Shown here: positions 38,394 to 46,400 of the stretch, in pieces
Layout: every line of letters begins with the position of its first letter
Position numbering within the stretch: the first letter of the stretch is position 1
DNA from: an uncultured Alphaproteobacteria bacterium
GTDB taxonomy: Bacteria; Pseudomonadota; Alphaproteobacteria; Caulobacterales; Parvularculaceae
Length of the DNA stretch: 64,000 nucleotides
NCBI GenBank assembly: GCA_937895955.1
Contig: CALAZI010000200.1
Span: forward strand, 4,925-68,924
Reading direction: 5' to 3'
Made by a program: the position numbers and the translations under genes
The notes under the pieces: model-generated
Told to the model about the DNA's origin: nothing
Database searches by the model: none
The model's input: only the letters and a program-made list of their open reading frames with translations

Positions 38394-39588
38394 TCCCGAA
38401 ACGATTGTCGCCGCCGCGGGCGTGGCGACGGACGCGACGCATCGCGGCGTGTCGCCGCCCTTGCATCTCTCGGCGACCTACGGCTGGAAAGATCCGGAAG
38501 AAAAGCCCGCTTATGATTATTCGCGCTCGGGCAATCCGACGCGCAGCGAACTTGGGCGGGCGCTCGCCGATCTTGAAGGCGCTGCTGTCGGCGTCGTCAC
38601 CGCCTCCGGCATGGCGGCGGTCGATCTGCCGCTCAATCTCGTCGGTCCGGGCGAGCTCATCATCGCGCCGCATGACTGTTACGGCGGCACGTTCCGCCTG
38701 CTCGCCGCCGGCGCGCGGCGCGGCCATTACAGGGTTGAATTCGTCAACCAGACGGATGAGGCGGCCGTCGCAGCGGCGCTCGCCAAGCGCCCGAAGCTCG
38801 TTCTCATCGAGACGCCGAGCAATCCGTTGCTGCGCATTACCGATATCGCCGGCGTCGCTGCGGCGTCGAAAGCGGCCGGCGCAATTGTAGTCGCCGACAA
38901 TACTTTTCTGTCGCCGGCCCTTCAAAATCCGCTCGCGCTCGGCTGCGACATCGTCGTCCATTCGACGACGAAATACATCAACGGCCATAGCGACGTCGTC
39001 GGCGGCGCAGTGCTGGCGAAAGATCAGGCGCTCGGCGAAGAGCTTGCCTGGTGGGCGAATTGCACCGGCGTCACCGGCGCGCCGTTCGATTCGTTCCTGA
39101 CCTTGCGGGGATTGCGAACGCTCTTTCCGCGTATTGAACGCCAGCAGGAAACGGCGTTCGCCGTTGCGACGGCGCTCGCCGCCGATGAGCGCGTCGCCTG
39201 CGTCAACTATCCGGGTCTTGCATCGCATCCGGGCCACGATCTTGCGTGCCGCCAGCAAAAGGGATTCGGCGCCATGTTAAGCGTTGAGTTTGCCGATGGC
39301 GTCGACGTTATCGGTCTTCTGCGCGCGCTTGAAATTTTCACGGTCGCCGAGTCTCTCGGCGGTTTTGAAAGCCTCGCCTGCACGCCGGCGACCATGACGC
39401 ACGCGGCCATGACGCCGGAAGCGCGGGCGATAGCGGGTATTTCCGATCGTCTTGTGCGCTTCTCGATCGGGCTTGAGCACAGTCACGATCTCATTCGGGA
39501 TATTTTCGTCGCGCTTGATTCTCTTGTCGCTCCGTCCGCCGCTAAAGTCGCCTATCTTCGAAAACAGAGTGAAGCCCATGCGTGTTGA
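38377..39588 (+). CDS. metB: Cystathionine gamma-synthase / O-acylhomoserine sulfhydrylase (PLP)
   Basis: A 403 aa Cys/Met-metabolism PLP enzyme that replaces the acyl group of O-acylhomoserine with cysteine (MetB) or sulfide (MetZ). PLP lysine is Lys199 in 'VVHSTTKYINGHSDVVGG'; other family blocks are 'YDYSRSGNPTRSELGRALADLEG', split here at residues 46-68, 'ASGMAAVDLPLNLVGPG' and 'GFESLACTPATMTHA'. MetB and MetZ cannot be told apart by eye. ATG 38377 has GAGGA at 38364-38368; the longer frame upstream is the shadow of metX. Overlaps metX and hom, so all three are probably translated together. Confidence 0.92.
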   Translation: MTRTLNPETIVAAAGVATDATHRGVSPPLHLSATYGWKDPEEKPAYDYSRSGNPTRSELGRALADLEGAAVGVVTASGMAAVDLPLNLVGPGELIIAPHDCYGGTFRLLAAGARRGHYRVEFVNQTDEAAVAAALAKRPKLVLIETPSNPLLRITDIAGVAAASKAAGAIVVADNTFLSPALQNPLALGCDIVVHSTTKYINGHSDVVGGAVLAKDQALGEELAWWANCTGVTGAPFDSFLTLRGLRTLFPRIERQQETAFAVATALAADERVACVNYPGLASHPGHDLACRQQKGFGAMLSVEFADGVDVIGLLRALEIFTVAESLGGFESLACTPATMTHAAMTPEARAIAGISDRLVRFSIGLEHSHDLIRDIFVALDSLVAPSAAKVAYLRKQSEAHAC

Positions 39589-40882
39589 TTTTGATCCTGC
39601 AGCGAGCGGCGATGCGGCCGCATTTGAAACGGCTTGCGAGAGCGTCCTGCTCGATCTTGGCGCCGCTGATCTGGCCGCGCCGACGGACATTGCGCGGCTT
39701 GCGACAGGCATTTATCGCTACGCGCGCGAAGGACGACGCATCGCGATTCCACAAGTCGCGCCGGCGCTCGCGGCGGCCTGCGCCGATATCGGGCTTGCCG
39801 TTGAAACGATCGGCGGGGGAGAGCCGGCGATCGCGGCGGAGGCAAACGTCGTGTTTGGCTCCGCCGCGATTGATGGAGCCGAGCGTGTCGTTTATTCGCC
39901 ATTCGCCGGTTCGAAACTGCGCGTCGCGGTCGCCGGCCTCGGACTGATCGGCGAAGGCGTCGCGCGACGCCTCGCCGACGACGACGCTTACGACTTATGT
40001 GCGGCGCTCGTACGCGAGCCGTTCAAGGAGCGCGCCGGAATCGCAGTCGATCAGGTGACGAACGACATCGCGGCGTTTCTGGCGACGAAGCCTGATGTCG
40101 TCGTCGACGCCTTGCCGGACGGAAAGGCGGGGCGACGCCTGATTGAAGCCGCGCTCGACCGCGGCGTCAGCGTCGTTTCCGCCAACAAGCAGGCGGTCGC
40201 GGGCGCGCTCGCCGAATTGACCGGGCTTGCGGATGAAAGCGGCGTTGTTCTTCGCTACGCCGCTTCGGTCGGCGGCGGCGCGCCCTTTGTCGAAACGACG
40301 ACGTGGGCCGCGCGGGAAGCGGATGTCGTTTCCCTTGAAGCCGTTCTCAACGGGACAGTGAATTACATCCTGACCGCGCTTGCGAAAGGCGATGCTTTTG
40401 AAGACGCCGTCGCGGCGGCGCAAAGGGCTGGATTCGCCGAGCCTGATCCGACCGCCGATCTGTCGGGCGGCGACGCAAAAGCCAAGCTCGCGATCCTTTC
40501 CTTCGTCGCTTTCGGCGAGGAAATCGATCTTGACGCAATCGAGATTGAGCCTTTGACGGCGGACCGCGCGGCGCGCTTCGCCGCAGAGGGGGGCGCGTGG
40601 AAACAAATCTCCCGCCTTGAGCGAAACGGCGCCGGCGATCTTCGCGCCTTCGTTCGTTTCGAGCGGCGCGACGGCGACGCGCTTTTCGCCAAAGCGTTGT
40701 GGGAGGCGAACGCTCTGCGCATTCATCTCGCTGACGGCCGTCTTGTCGAATGTCGCGGCAAGGGCGCCGGGCGCGCGCCGACGGTTGAAAGCCTTATCGG
40801 CGATCTTGAAGATATCCGCCGCATGAAGAATCGCCGACCGAAAACCGAAAGAACGCTCGCCGAAGACAGGGTAACGGCCTAA
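39578..40882 (+). CDS. hom: Homoserine dehydrogenase, N-terminally extended and without ACT domain
   Basis: Reduces aspartate semialdehyde to homoserine, the substrate of MetX. At 434 aa it is close to normal length, but the parts are unusual: residues 1-110 are an unrecognised alpha/beta-looking segment, the NAD(P)-binding motif G-L-G-L-I-G-E-G starts only near residue 117, and the catalytic domain (VSANKQAVAG; NGTVNYILTAL; ADLSGGDAKAKLAIL) ends close to the C-terminus, leaving no room for the C-terminal ACT domain that gives threonine feedback. The start ATG 39578 overlaps metB by 11 bp; a longer frame upstream is a metB shadow. Probably a methionine-branch isoenzyme under the SAM riboswitch. 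Confidence 0.88.
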   Translation: MRVDFDPAASGDAAAFETACESVLLDLGAADLAAPTDIARLATGIYRYAREGRRIAIPQVAPALAAACADIGLAVETIGGGEPAIAAEANVVFGSAAIDGAERVVYSPFAGSKLRVAVAGLGLIGEGVARRLADDDAYDLCAALVREPFKERAGIAVDQVTNDIAAFLATKPDVVVDALPDGKAGRRLIEAALDRGVSVVSANKQAVAGALAELTGLADESGVVLRYAASVGGGAPFVETTTWAAREADVVSLEAVLNGTVNYILTALAKGDAFEDAVAAAQRAGFAEPDPTADLSGGDAKAKLAILSFVAFGEEIDLDAIEIEPLTADRAARFAAEGGAWKQISRLERNGAGDLRAFVRFERRDGDALFAKALWEANALRIHLADGRLVECRGKGAGRAPTVESLIGDLEDIRRMKNRRPKTERTLAEDRVTA

Positions 40883-40893
40883 GAAGGCCGCCC

Positions 40894-42048
40894 ATGTCGA
40901 GCGAGAATTCAAACGAAGCGCGCTCCGCGCTCGCCGCCGCGCGCCGCCTTGTCGTCAAGGTCGGCTCCGCCATCCTTTGCGATGAACGCGGGGCTGTGAA
41001 AGAGGCCTGGCTGTCGGCGTTGGCGCAGGACATGGCGGCGCTGCGCGACAAAGGAGCGGAAATCGTCGTCGTCACTTCAGGCGCGATCGCGCTCGGGCGC
41101 AAAAGACTGGGTCTTAAGGGCGCGCTTCGCCTTGATGAAAAACAGGCGGCGTCCGCGGCTGGTCAGGCGGCGCTTGTCGGCGCCTGGCAGCGCGCTTTCG
41201 ATCCGTTCAACGTCAATGTCGCGCAGATCCTGCTGACGCTTGAGGACACCGAGCATCGCCGCCGCTATCTCAACGCGCGCGCGACGTTTTCAACCTTGCT
41301 TGAACTCGGCGCGCTGCCGCTCGTCAATGAAAACGACACCATCGCGACGGCGGAAATCCGTTATGGCGACAATGACCGCCTCGCCGCGCACGCCGCGCAG
41401 ATTATCGGCGCCGATCTCCTCCTCATTTTGTCGGATGTCGACGGCGTCTATGACGACGATCCGCGCAAGAACCCGGCTGCGCGTCATTTGCCGACGATTG
41501 AAAAAGTGACGGCGGAAATCGAACGCGCGGCGGGCGGCGCCAACGCCGAAGCCGGCGTCGGGTCGGGCGGGATGGCGTCGAAAATCGCCGCCGCGAAAAT
41601 CGCCGGCGCGGCGGGCTGCGCGACGATCATCGCGGCGGGAACGCTCGATCATCCGCTCAGCGCCGTCGGCGCCGGAGCGAGAGCGACGCTGATCCGCGCG
41701 ACGCAAAGCCCTGAGCGCGCGCGCCGCCAATGGATCGGCGGACGTTTGAAGCCGCTCGGCGAAATCGTCATCGACGCCGGCGCCGCAAAAGCGCTCAAGG
41801 GCGGGTCGAGCCTCTTGCCGGCGGGCGTCTTGCGGGCTGTCGGCGATTTTCAGCGCGGCGACGCCGTCAGCGTGCGCGATGAGGCGGGCGATATTATCGG
41901 CCAGGGATTGTCGGCGTTCGGCACCGTTGAAATCGCCGCCATCGCCGGAAAGAAATCCGACGAGGTCGAGCGCATTCTCGGCTATCGCCGCCGCCCGGCG
42001 GTGATTGAAAAAAACGATCTCGTCTTGAACCGGCATCGCGATGACTGA
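40894..42048 (+). CDS. proB: Glutamate 5-kinase
   Basis: Phosphorylates glutamate, the first step of proline synthesis. The 384 aa protein has the amino-acid kinase domain ('LVVKVGSAILCDERG', 'VVVTSGAIALGRKRLG', 'LPLVNENDTIATAEIRYGDN' at residues 145-165, 'GVGSGGMASKIAAAKIA') and a C-terminal PUA domain from about residue 285 (GRLKPLGEIVIDAGAAKAL). The substrate motif SGA and NEND loop are intact. It begins 11 bp after hom with no terminator between, so it is probably on the riboswitch-controlled transcript. Overlaps proA by 8 bp. Confidence 0.96.
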   Translation: MSSENSNEARSALAAARRLVVKVGSAILCDERGAVKEAWLSALAQDMAALRDKGAEIVVVTSGAIALGRKRLGLKGALRLDEKQAASAAGQAALVGAWQRAFDPFNVNVAQILLTLEDTEHRRRYLNARATFSTLLELGALPLVNENDTIATAEIRYGDNDRLAAHAAQIIGADLLLILSDVDGVYDDDPRKNPAARHLPTIEKVTAEIERAAGGANAEAGVGSGGMASKIAAAKIAGAAGCATIIAAGTLDHPLSAVGAGARATLIRATQSPERARRQWIGGRLKPLGEIVIDAGAAKALKGGSSLLPAGVLRAVGDFQRGDAVSVRDEAGDIIGQGLSAFGTVEIAAIAGKKSDEVERILGYRRRPAVIEKNDLVLNRHRDD

Positions 42049-43300
42049 AACGCTCGAAGACATGATGGCGCAGATCGCCGGCGCCGCGCGGCCGGCGGCG
42101 GCGGCGTTGCGCGAGGCGCCGACGAAGATGAAAAACGCCGCGCTCATGAACGCCGCCGCGCGCATCGAGGCGGGCGCCGAGGAAATCCTGCGCGTCAATG
42201 CGGCGGAAATTGCGGCGGCGAACGATCTGACGCCGGCCTTCATCGATCGCATGACGCTGACGCCGGCGCGGATCGCCGACATAGTCGCGGCGCTGAAGAC
42301 GATCGCAGCCCTGCCTGACCCTGTCGGCGCGACGATCAAGACGTGGAAGCGGCCGAACGGCCTTCGCTTTGAGCGCGTCCGGACGCCGATCGGCGTTATC
42401 GCCATCATCTATGAAAGCCGGCCGAACGTCACCGTCGACGCTGCGGCGATCGCGATCAAAGCCGGTAATGCGGCGATCCTGCGCGGCGGTTCGGAATGCG
42501 TGAGAACGTCGTCGCTGCTGGCGAGCCTTTTTCGCGACGGACTGAAAGAATCAGGACTGCCTGCGGATGCGCTGCAATTCATCAAGACGACGGATCGCGG
42601 CGCGGTCGGCGCGCTTTTGTCGGGCCTTGACGGTGCGATCGATCTTGTCATTCCGCGCGGCGGGAAATCGCTCGTCGCGCGCGTTCGGAAAGAAGCGCGC
42701 GTCGCCGTGCTGTCGCATCTCGACGGCGTCTGTCACGTCTATCTTGATCGCGACGCCGATCTTGATAAGGCCGTCAGCGTCGCCGTAAATTCCAAAATGC
42801 GCCGAACCGGCGTTTGCGGCGCGGCCGAGACGCTGCTCATCGATCGCGCAAAGATTGACGCCCTGCTGCCGCCAGTCGCCGCAGCGTTGCGCGCGAAGGG
42901 TTGCGAATTGCGCGGCGATGAAACGGCGCGCAAGGTTGACGGCTCGATGGCGCCGGCGAGCGAAGAAGATTTTTATACGGAATATCTGGCGCCGATCATC
43001 TCAATCGCCGCAGTTGACGGCGTTGAGGGCGCGATCGCGCATATCGCCCGTTACGGCTCGTCGCATACGGAAACCATCGTGACGGAAAACGCCGCGACCG
43101 CCGAACGCTTCCTTAAGGGCGTTGACAGCGCCATTGTCCTGCACAACGCCTCGACCCAGTTCGCCGACGGGGGCGAATTCGGCTTCGGCGCCGAGATCGG
43201 CATCGCCACCGGGCGCCTTCATGCACGCGGGCCGGTCGGCGTCGAGGAGCTGACCACGTTTAAGACGCTGGTCCGGGGGTACGGGCAGGTCAGGCCGTAA
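42041..43300 (+). CDS. proA: Gamma-glutamyl phosphate reductase
   Basis: NADPH-dependent reduction of gamma-glutamyl phosphate to glutamate semialdehyde, second step of proline synthesis. The 419 aa protein shows 'IGVIAIIYESRPNVTVDAA', 'GNAAILRGGSE', the catalytic Cys in 'MRRTGVCGAAETLL', and 'HNASTQFADGGEFGFGAEIGIATGRLHARGP' (key residues N-A-S-T-R/Q-F and E-I-G-I) near the C-terminus. ATG overlaps proB by 8 bp, a common arrangement. No strong terminator is seen after it; the ilv leader follows about 150 bp on. Confidence 0.97.
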   Translation: MTETLEDMMAQIAGAARPAAAALREAPTKMKNAALMNAAARIEAGAEEILRVNAAEIAAANDLTPAFIDRMTLTPARIADIVAALKTIAALPDPVGATIKTWKRPNGLRFERVRTPIGVIAIIYESRPNVTVDAAAIAIKAGNAAILRGGSECVRTSSLLASLFRDGLKESGLPADALQFIKTTDRGAVGALLSGLDGAIDLVIPRGGKSLVARVRKEARVAVLSHLDGVCHVYLDRDADLDKAVSVAVNSKMRRTGVCGAAETLLIDRAKIDALLPPVAAALRAKGCELRGDETARKVDGSMAPASEEDFYTEYLAPIISIAAVDGVEGAIAHIARYGSSHTETIVTENAATAERFLKGVDSAIVLHNASTQFADGGEFGFGAEIGIATGRLHARGPVGVEELTTFKTLVRGYGQVRP

Positions 43301-43469
43301 ACGACGCCGCCGATCGGCATGGCGGTTTCTGCTAATCAAGGGGCGCCGATTGTCGCGGTGACGCCAAAAAGAGGAGGCGGGGGCGATTTTTTGCTTGTGA
43401 TGATCCTCAGTCCCGGTTTAAGGAGTGAGGAGCGGTAATTGCTGCATTGCAATGAGTCGAGCGGGCGAC

Positions 43470-43607
43470 ATGCTGATTGAGGCGGCGTTGACGGAATTTG
43501 GCGGAACGGTCCTGGCGGCCGGACCGGCCCTTGCCGCGCTCCTTCTTCTCGTACTGGTGCTCCTTATTAGCCCCCCTCGGGGAGCGGCGATGGAGCTGGC
43601 GCGCTAG
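43470..43607 (+). CDS. ilvL: ilv operon leader peptide (branched-chain residues)
   Basis: A 45-codon leader (51 codons if ATG 43452 is used, 60 if GTG 43425) whose residues 24-33 are ten branched-chain amino acids in a row, LLLLVLVLLI (43539-43568), followed by SPPRGAAMELAR and a stop. The tail resembles the E. coli ilvGMEDA leader ending IIPPCGAALGRGKA, as expected when the codons also encode antiterminator RNA. Start is uncertain because no strong ribosome site precedes either ATG. It lies 26 bp before a terminator hairpin and 84 bp before ilvD. Role: the ribosome senses Leu/Val/Ile-tRNA charging. Confidence 0.85.
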   Translation: MLIEAALTEFGGTVLAAGPALAALLLLVLVLLISPPRGAAMELAR

Positions 43608-43645
43608 GAATTCAAAGCGACACGGACCTCCAGAAACCCGCTCCC
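43537..43645 (+). promoter_or_regulatory. Pause and antiterminator arms of the ilv attenuator
   Basis: Arm 1 CGCTCC (43537-43542, at the start of the control codons), arm 2 GGGAGCGG (43580-43587, within the PPRGAA codons) and arm 3 CCGCTCCC (43638-43645, the left half of the terminator) form exclusive pairs: 1:2 (six bp, extendable with a bulge) or 2:3 (eight bp, perfect). A ribosome stalled on the Leu/Val/Ile run covers arm 1, frees arm 2 and so breaks the terminator. Pairings found by eye; mechanism inferred from enterobacterial ilv attenuation. Confidence 0.8.
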
Positions 43646-43663
43646 AAAAGGAGCGGGTTTCTT
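43634..43663 (+). terminator. ilv attenuator terminator
   Basis: AAACCCGCTCC pairs with GGAGCGGGTTT around CAAAA and is followed by CTTCTT, a slightly interrupted U-rich tail. It lies between the leader stop and ilvD, and its left arm is also the antiterminator partner. Confidence 0.88.
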
Positions 43664-43691
43664 CTTGGCGGGTCCGTTCAGGATGGAACGG

Positions 43692-45368
43692 ATGACGGAA
43701 CTGAAAATAAAAAGATCGGACGCGATCACCAAGGGCCCCGCGCGCGCGCCGGCGCGCGCGATGCTGCGCGGCGCGGGCCTGACGGACGAAGATCTTGCGC
43801 GCCCGTTGATCGCCGTCGTCAACACCTGGTCGACGGTGACGCCCTGCAATCTCCATCTCGCCGATCTCGCCGAGCCGGTGCGCAAAGGCGTGCGCGCCGG
43901 CGGGGGAACGCCGATCGATTTCAACACGATCGTCGTTTCCGACGGCATCACCATGGGCGCGGACGGGATGCGCGCGTCGTTGATTTCACGCGAGGCGATC
44001 GCCGACTCGATTGAACTCGCCGTGCGCGGCCATTCGCTCGACGGCGCCGTCATCATGGTCGGCTGCGACAAGACGATCCCCGCGGCGGCGATGGCGCTGG
44101 CGCGTCTCGATATTCCCGGCGTCATTTTCTACGGCGGCACGATTCTTCCCGGACATTGCGACGGCAAGGATCTTTCCATTCAGGATGTTTTCGAAGCGGT
44201 CGGCGCGCATGCGGCGGGAACGATCGGCGACAAGGAGCTTGATGCGATCGAACGCGCGGCTTGTCCCGGCGCGGGCGCCTGCGGCGGGCAATTCACCGCG
44301 AATACGATGGCGATGGCGCTCGCTTTTCTGGGTCTCGCGCCGGTCGGCGCCGGCGACGTACCGGCCGTCGATCCGAAAAAACCCGAGGAAGCGGAGCGTT
44401 GCGGACGCCTTGCGGCGGCGCAGGTTCTTAAAGGAACAAGCGCGCGCGGCTACATAACGCCTGCGTCCTTGCGCAATGCGGCGACCGCCGTCGTCGCGAG
44501 CGGCGGATCGACCAACGCCGTGCTGCATCTTGCGGCTATCGCCGCCGAAGCGGGCGTTCCCTTTTCGATTGATCTCTTCGACCAGCTCTCGCGCGAAACG
44601 CCGGTGATCACCGATTTAAAGCCCGGCGGAAAATACCTCGCGCGCGATCTCTACGCCGCTGGCGGCGTCCGGCTTTTCGGCGCCCGCCTCAAAGACGCGC
44701 GCGCCATCGAGGATGCGCCGACGGTGAGCGGCGAATCGCTCTTTGCTGAATTTGAAAAGGCGCAGGAAGCGGCCGGGCAGAGAGTCGTCGGGACGATCGA
44801 CAAGCCGTTCAAGGCGACAGGCGGCCTGCGCATTCTTTACGGCGATGTCGCGCCGGACGGCGCGGTTCTCAAAACCGCCGGTTACGGCGACGGCTCGTTT
44901 GAGGGACGCGCCCGCGTTTTCGAATGCGAGGAAGACGCTTTCGCCGCCGTGTCGAAGCGCGACATCAAGGAAGGCGACGTCGTCGTCATCCGTTATGAAG
45001 GACCGAAGGGCGGTCCCGGCATGCGCGAAATGCTCGGCGTTACGGCGGCGCTTGCGGGGCAGGGCCTCGCCGGCAAGGTCGCGCTTCTGACCGACGGTCG
45101 GTTCTCGGGCGCGAGCCACGGCTTCGTCATCGGCCATATCGCGCCGGAAGCCGCGGTCGGCGGACCGATCGGCCTTCTCAAGGACGGCGACGTCATCCGC
45201 ATCGACGCCGAAGCGCGCCGCATCGACGCCGATGTCGACTGGAACGCGCGCCGCAACGGTTTCGCGCCGCGCCCGCAGAAAAAATTCGGCGGCGTGTTCG
45301 ACAAATACGCCCGCCTCGTTTCCTCGGCGTCGAAAGGCGCCGTCACCATTCAATCATCTGAAAACTGA
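43692..45368 (+). CDS. ilvD: Dihydroxy-acid dehydratase
   Basis: Fe-S dehydratase that forms the 2-oxo acids of valine and isoleucine. The 558 aa protein has the cluster cysteines in 'STVTPCNLHLAD', 'VGCDKTIPAAAMAL' and 'CPGAGACGGQFTANTMAMA', and the late 'LLTDGRFSGASHGFVIGHI' block. Start ATG 43692 has AGGA eight bases upstream; the in-frame ATG 43683 is too close to it. First gene of the nine-gene branched-chain cluster, under the leader attenuator. It precedes ilvC by 16 bp. Confidence 0.97.
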   Translation: MTELKIKRSDAITKGPARAPARAMLRGAGLTDEDLARPLIAVVNTWSTVTPCNLHLADLAEPVRKGVRAGGGTPIDFNTIVVSDGITMGADGMRASLISREAIADSIELAVRGHSLDGAVIMVGCDKTIPAAAMALARLDIPGVIFYGGTILPGHCDGKDLSIQDVFEAVGAHAAGTIGDKELDAIERAACPGAGACGGQFTANTMAMALAFLGLAPVGAGDVPAVDPKKPEEAERCGRLAAAQVLKGTSARGYITPASLRNAATAVVASGGSTNAVLHLAAIAAEAGVPFSIDLFDQLSRETPVITDLKPGGKYLARDLYAAGGVRLFGARLKDARAIEDAPTVSGESLFAEFEKAQEAAGQRVVGTIDKPFKATGGLRILYGDVAPDGAVLKTAGYGDGSFEGRARVFECEEDAFAAVSKRDIKEGDVVVIRYEGPKGGPGMREMLGVTAALAGQGLAGKVALLTDGRFSGASHGFVIGHIAPEAAVGGPIGLLKDGDVIRIDAEARRIDADVDWNARRNGFAPRPQKKFGGVFDKYARLVSSASKGAVTIQSSEN

Positions 45369-45384
45369 TCAACCGGAGCGATCA

Positions 45385-46395
45385 ATGAGAGTTTATACGG
45401 AACAGGACGCAAATCCCGCGGCGGTGAAATCGGCGCCGGTCGCCGTCATCGGCTATGGCAGCCAGGGCCGCGCGCACGCGATGAACCTGAAAGCTTCGGG
45501 CTGCGATGTCGTTGTCGGCCTGCGCGAGGGAAGCAAGACGGCGGAAAAGGCGCGCGCCGACGGGCTTGAAGTCGCGCCCGTCGCCAAAGCGGTCGCCGGC
45601 GCCAAGCTCGTCGCGATTTTGACGCCCGACATGAGCCACGAGAAAATCTTCAATGATGAAGTCGCGCCCAATCTTCAGGCTGGCGCCGCGCTTCTTTTCG
45701 CGCACGGCTTCACCGTTCTTTACGGCCGCGTCAGGCCGCCGAAAAATGTCGACGTCATCATGGTGGCGCCGAAAGGTCCGGGCGATCTCGTGCGCCGCGA
45801 ATATCAACGCGGTCGCGGCGTTCCCTGTCTCTTCGCCGTCCATCAGGATGCGACGGGAACCGCGAAGGAACGCGCGCTCGCTTATGCGAGCCTTATCGGC
45901 GGCACGGTCGCCGGCGCGATCGAAACGACGTTCCGCGAGGAGACGGAGACCGATCTTTTCGGCGAACAGGCGGTGTTGTGCGGCGGCGCGTCGGAACTCG
46001 TCATCGCCGGCTATGAGACGCTCGTCGAAGCCGGGTATCAGCCGGAAATCGCCTATTACGAATGCCTGCATGAGCTGAAGCTCATTGTCGACCTTCTCTA
46101 TGAAGGCGGCATTGCGCGCATGCATGACTTCATTTCCGAAACCGCGAAATACGGCGATCTCGTTTCCGGTCCGCGCGTCATCAACGCCGAAACGAAAGCG
46201 CGCATGCGCGAAGTGCTGAAAGACATTCAGTCCGGTAATTTTGCGCGCGACTGGATTCTGGAAAATCAGGCCGGCAAGCCGCGTTACCAGCAGCTTCTCG
46301 AAGCCGATCTCAACCATCCGATCGAAAAGACCGGGAAGGAATTGCGCTCGCGCATGTCCTGGCTGAAGCCCGGCGCCAACACCAAAGACGATTGA
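45385..46395 (+). CDS. ilvC: Ketol-acid reductoisomerase, class I
   Basis: NADPH- and Mg-dependent isomerisation and reduction of acetolactate/acetohydroxybutyrate. The 336 aa length is that of class I. The Rossmann motif is 'VAVIGYGSQGRAHAMNL'; metal ligands lie in 'EETETDLFGEQAVLCGG' (D-x3-E) and 'YECLHELKLIVDL'. ATG 45385 has GGAG six bases ahead; the longer ORF is an ilvD shadow. The ilvB ATG follows the ilvC stop by five bases. Confidence 0.97.
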   Translation: MRVYTEQDANPAAVKSAPVAVIGYGSQGRAHAMNLKASGCDVVVGLREGSKTAEKARADGLEVAPVAKAVAGAKLVAILTPDMSHEKIFNDEVAPNLQAGAALLFAHGFTVLYGRVRPPKNVDVIMVAPKGPGDLVRREYQRGRGVPCLFAVHQDATGTAKERALAYASLIGGTVAGAIETTFREETETDLFGEQAVLCGGASELVIAGYETLVEAGYQPEIAYYECLHELKLIVDLLYEGGIARMHDFISETAKYGDLVSGPRVINAETKARMREVLKDIQSGNFARDWILENQAGKPRYQQLLEADLNHPIEKTGKELRSRMSWLKPGANTKDD

Positions 46396-46400
46396 AGACG

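Noticed and set aside
43301..43424. Intrinsic terminator for proA (CCGCC...GGCGG followed by TTT)
   Set aside because: Five base pairs with a nine-base loop and only three T residues; too weak to call.
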